DNA from: SAR86 cluster bacterium SAR86B
GTDB lineage: Bacteria; Pseudomonadota; Gammaproteobacteria; Magnimaribacterales; Magnimaribacteraceae
Length of the DNA stretch: 64,000 nucleotides
Assembly (NCBI GenBank): GCA_905182235.1
Contig: CAJJAM010000016.1
Location: forward strand, 1-64,000
Direction: 5' to 3'
Under the pieces are notes generated by a model. That model was not told the DNA's origin. It did not search any database and saw only the letters and a list, made by a program, of their open reading frames with translations. The position numbers and the translations under genes are program-made. The first letter of the stretch is position 1, and every line of letters starts with the position of its first letter. Shown here in pieces: positions 63,507-64,000 of the stretch.

Positions 63507-64000
63507 TAACAACAAACTTTCTTAAAGGAGCCGGAAAACCTTCTATTGTTCTCTCGGGGTTGCCCTCCTCTAAAGCAGATTCAAAAGATCTGAAGGGCAT
63601 CCATTGGGTAGCCCTTTGTTCTTCAACGGTAGTCATTACGGCTTCAGTAGAGTCAATAATTTCAAGACCCTGTTCAAGGATAATTTTTTCTAAACCTATC
63701 TCGTTATGGACTGACCACACATTCGGCATATTTGCATACCTGTCACTAGGAACAAGAACTTCTTTATAATCTTCAGGAGTTACTATGGTTTCGATAACAA
63801 TTCTCCCTTCTTTTTTTAAGTGGGATGCTAACAATCTGAGGTGTTCTCCTGGATCTCTTTGATGGTATAAAAGACCCATGCTAAATATCACATCAAAATA
63901 AGGCTTATCTATCTCAATAGACTCCAGTCTCTCAGGTAACATTTGTATTTTCTTAGATTGAGCAAAGTTATTTATAGCCAGGAATTGAGAAAAATGGGTC
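63481..64000 (-). CDS. cmoB: tRNA U34 carboxymethyltransferase CmoB, N-terminal part outside window
   Basis: The minus-strand frame is open to the window edge, so an ATG at 63942 is internal. Visible blocks FLAINNFAQ, FDVIFSMGLLYHQRDPGEHL and GRIVIETIV match the C-terminal half of CmoB, which turns 5-hydroxyuridine into 5-carboxymethoxyuridine using carboxy-SAM. cmoA, its usual partner, would lie beyond 64000. Its stop overlaps recG. Confidence 0.93.
   Translation of the reverse strand, partial: THFSQFLAINNFAQSKKIQMLPERLESIEIDKPYFDVIFSMGLLYHQRDPGEHLRLLASHLKKEGRIVIETIVTPEDYKEVLVPSDRYANMPNVWSVHNEIGLEKIILEQGLEIIDSTEAVMTTVEEQRATQWMPFRSFESALEEGNPERTIEGFPAPLRKFVVITIQSNQL

Noticed and set aside
1-64000. 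Mobile elements, CRISPR arrays, toxin-antitoxin or phage-defence modules
   Set aside because: No transposase, integrase, regularly spaced repeats, or recognisable defence domains were seen on either strand.

Overview
The window is chromosomal DNA from an AT-rich, tightly packed gammaproteobacterium. The class call rests on gene orders typical of Gammaproteobacteria: lptD-surA-pdxA-rsmA-apaH, gmk-rpoZ-spoT-ridA-recG, rsmE-gshB-ruvX, fis-purH-purD, and tsaD divergent from rpsU-yqeY. coq7 and cmoB support it. Very short spacers, many 1-4 base overlaps between consecutive genes, convergent genes whose 3' ends overlap, and many acyl-CoA dehydrogenase, phytanoyl-CoA-dioxygenase-like and amidase genes suggest a streamlined marine heterotroph, possibly SAR86-like. 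That last placement is inference. I see no insertion sequence, prophage, CRISPR array or rRNA.

Layout. 1-21 kb is an accessory, mostly catabolic block of short transcription units: a cut hydrolase lipoprotein, YjbR, a secreted thioredoxin-like protein, a pair of acyl-CoA dehydrogenases, an extended SDR, a Coq4-like protein, an M28 peptidase with a membrane domain, two amidases, a double-cupin lipoprotein, an RhlE-like helicase, tRNA-Lys, two PhyH-like dioxygenases, a secreted esterase, a cytoplasmic GH5-like hydrolase, a periplasmic cyclase-family protein and a GMC oxidoreductase. 21-33 kb is housekeeping: a YeiH-type transporter, tRNA-Ile2, then rpoD, dnaG, ruvX, gshB and rsmE on the minus strand, and sixA-like, fis, purH, purD, coq7 and two RRM genes on the plus strand. 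33-39.6 kb is a minus-strand run amgK-murU-rpe-trpEGDC, divergent from lptD-surA-pdxA-rsmA-apaH-cca-folM (39.7-47.7 kb). 47.7-51.4 kb is a second catabolic group: an APH-like phosphotransferase, two hot-dog hydratases and a spinster-type MFS transporter. 51.4-64 kb holds folK, folB and tsaD (minus), rpsU and yqeY (plus), two exported amidohydrolases (minus), ribE and pyrE (minus), gmk, rpoZ, spoT, ridA and recG (plus), and the 3' part of cmoB (minus).

How it fits together. The housekeeping blocks cover transcription (sigma70, omega), replication priming, translation (S21, tRNAs, tRNA and rRNA modification), outer-membrane assembly (LptD, SurA), folate, riboflavin, pyrimidine, purine, tryptophan, ubiquinone and glutathione synthesis, and the stringent response. 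Several growth-related genes (rpsU, rpoZ, an RRM gene, the rhlE-like gene, rpoD) have a likely -10 hexamer followed at once or after one base by GCGC, the kind of GC-rich discriminator linked to ppGpp control in enterics. The most unusual items are the paired amidohydrolases in which one partner has lost its metal ligands, the shared promoter core of rpsU and rpoZ, the stacked hairpins between the second RRM gene and trpC, and a leader with competing pairings before the thioredoxin-like gene. I found no clear new defence or mobile system.
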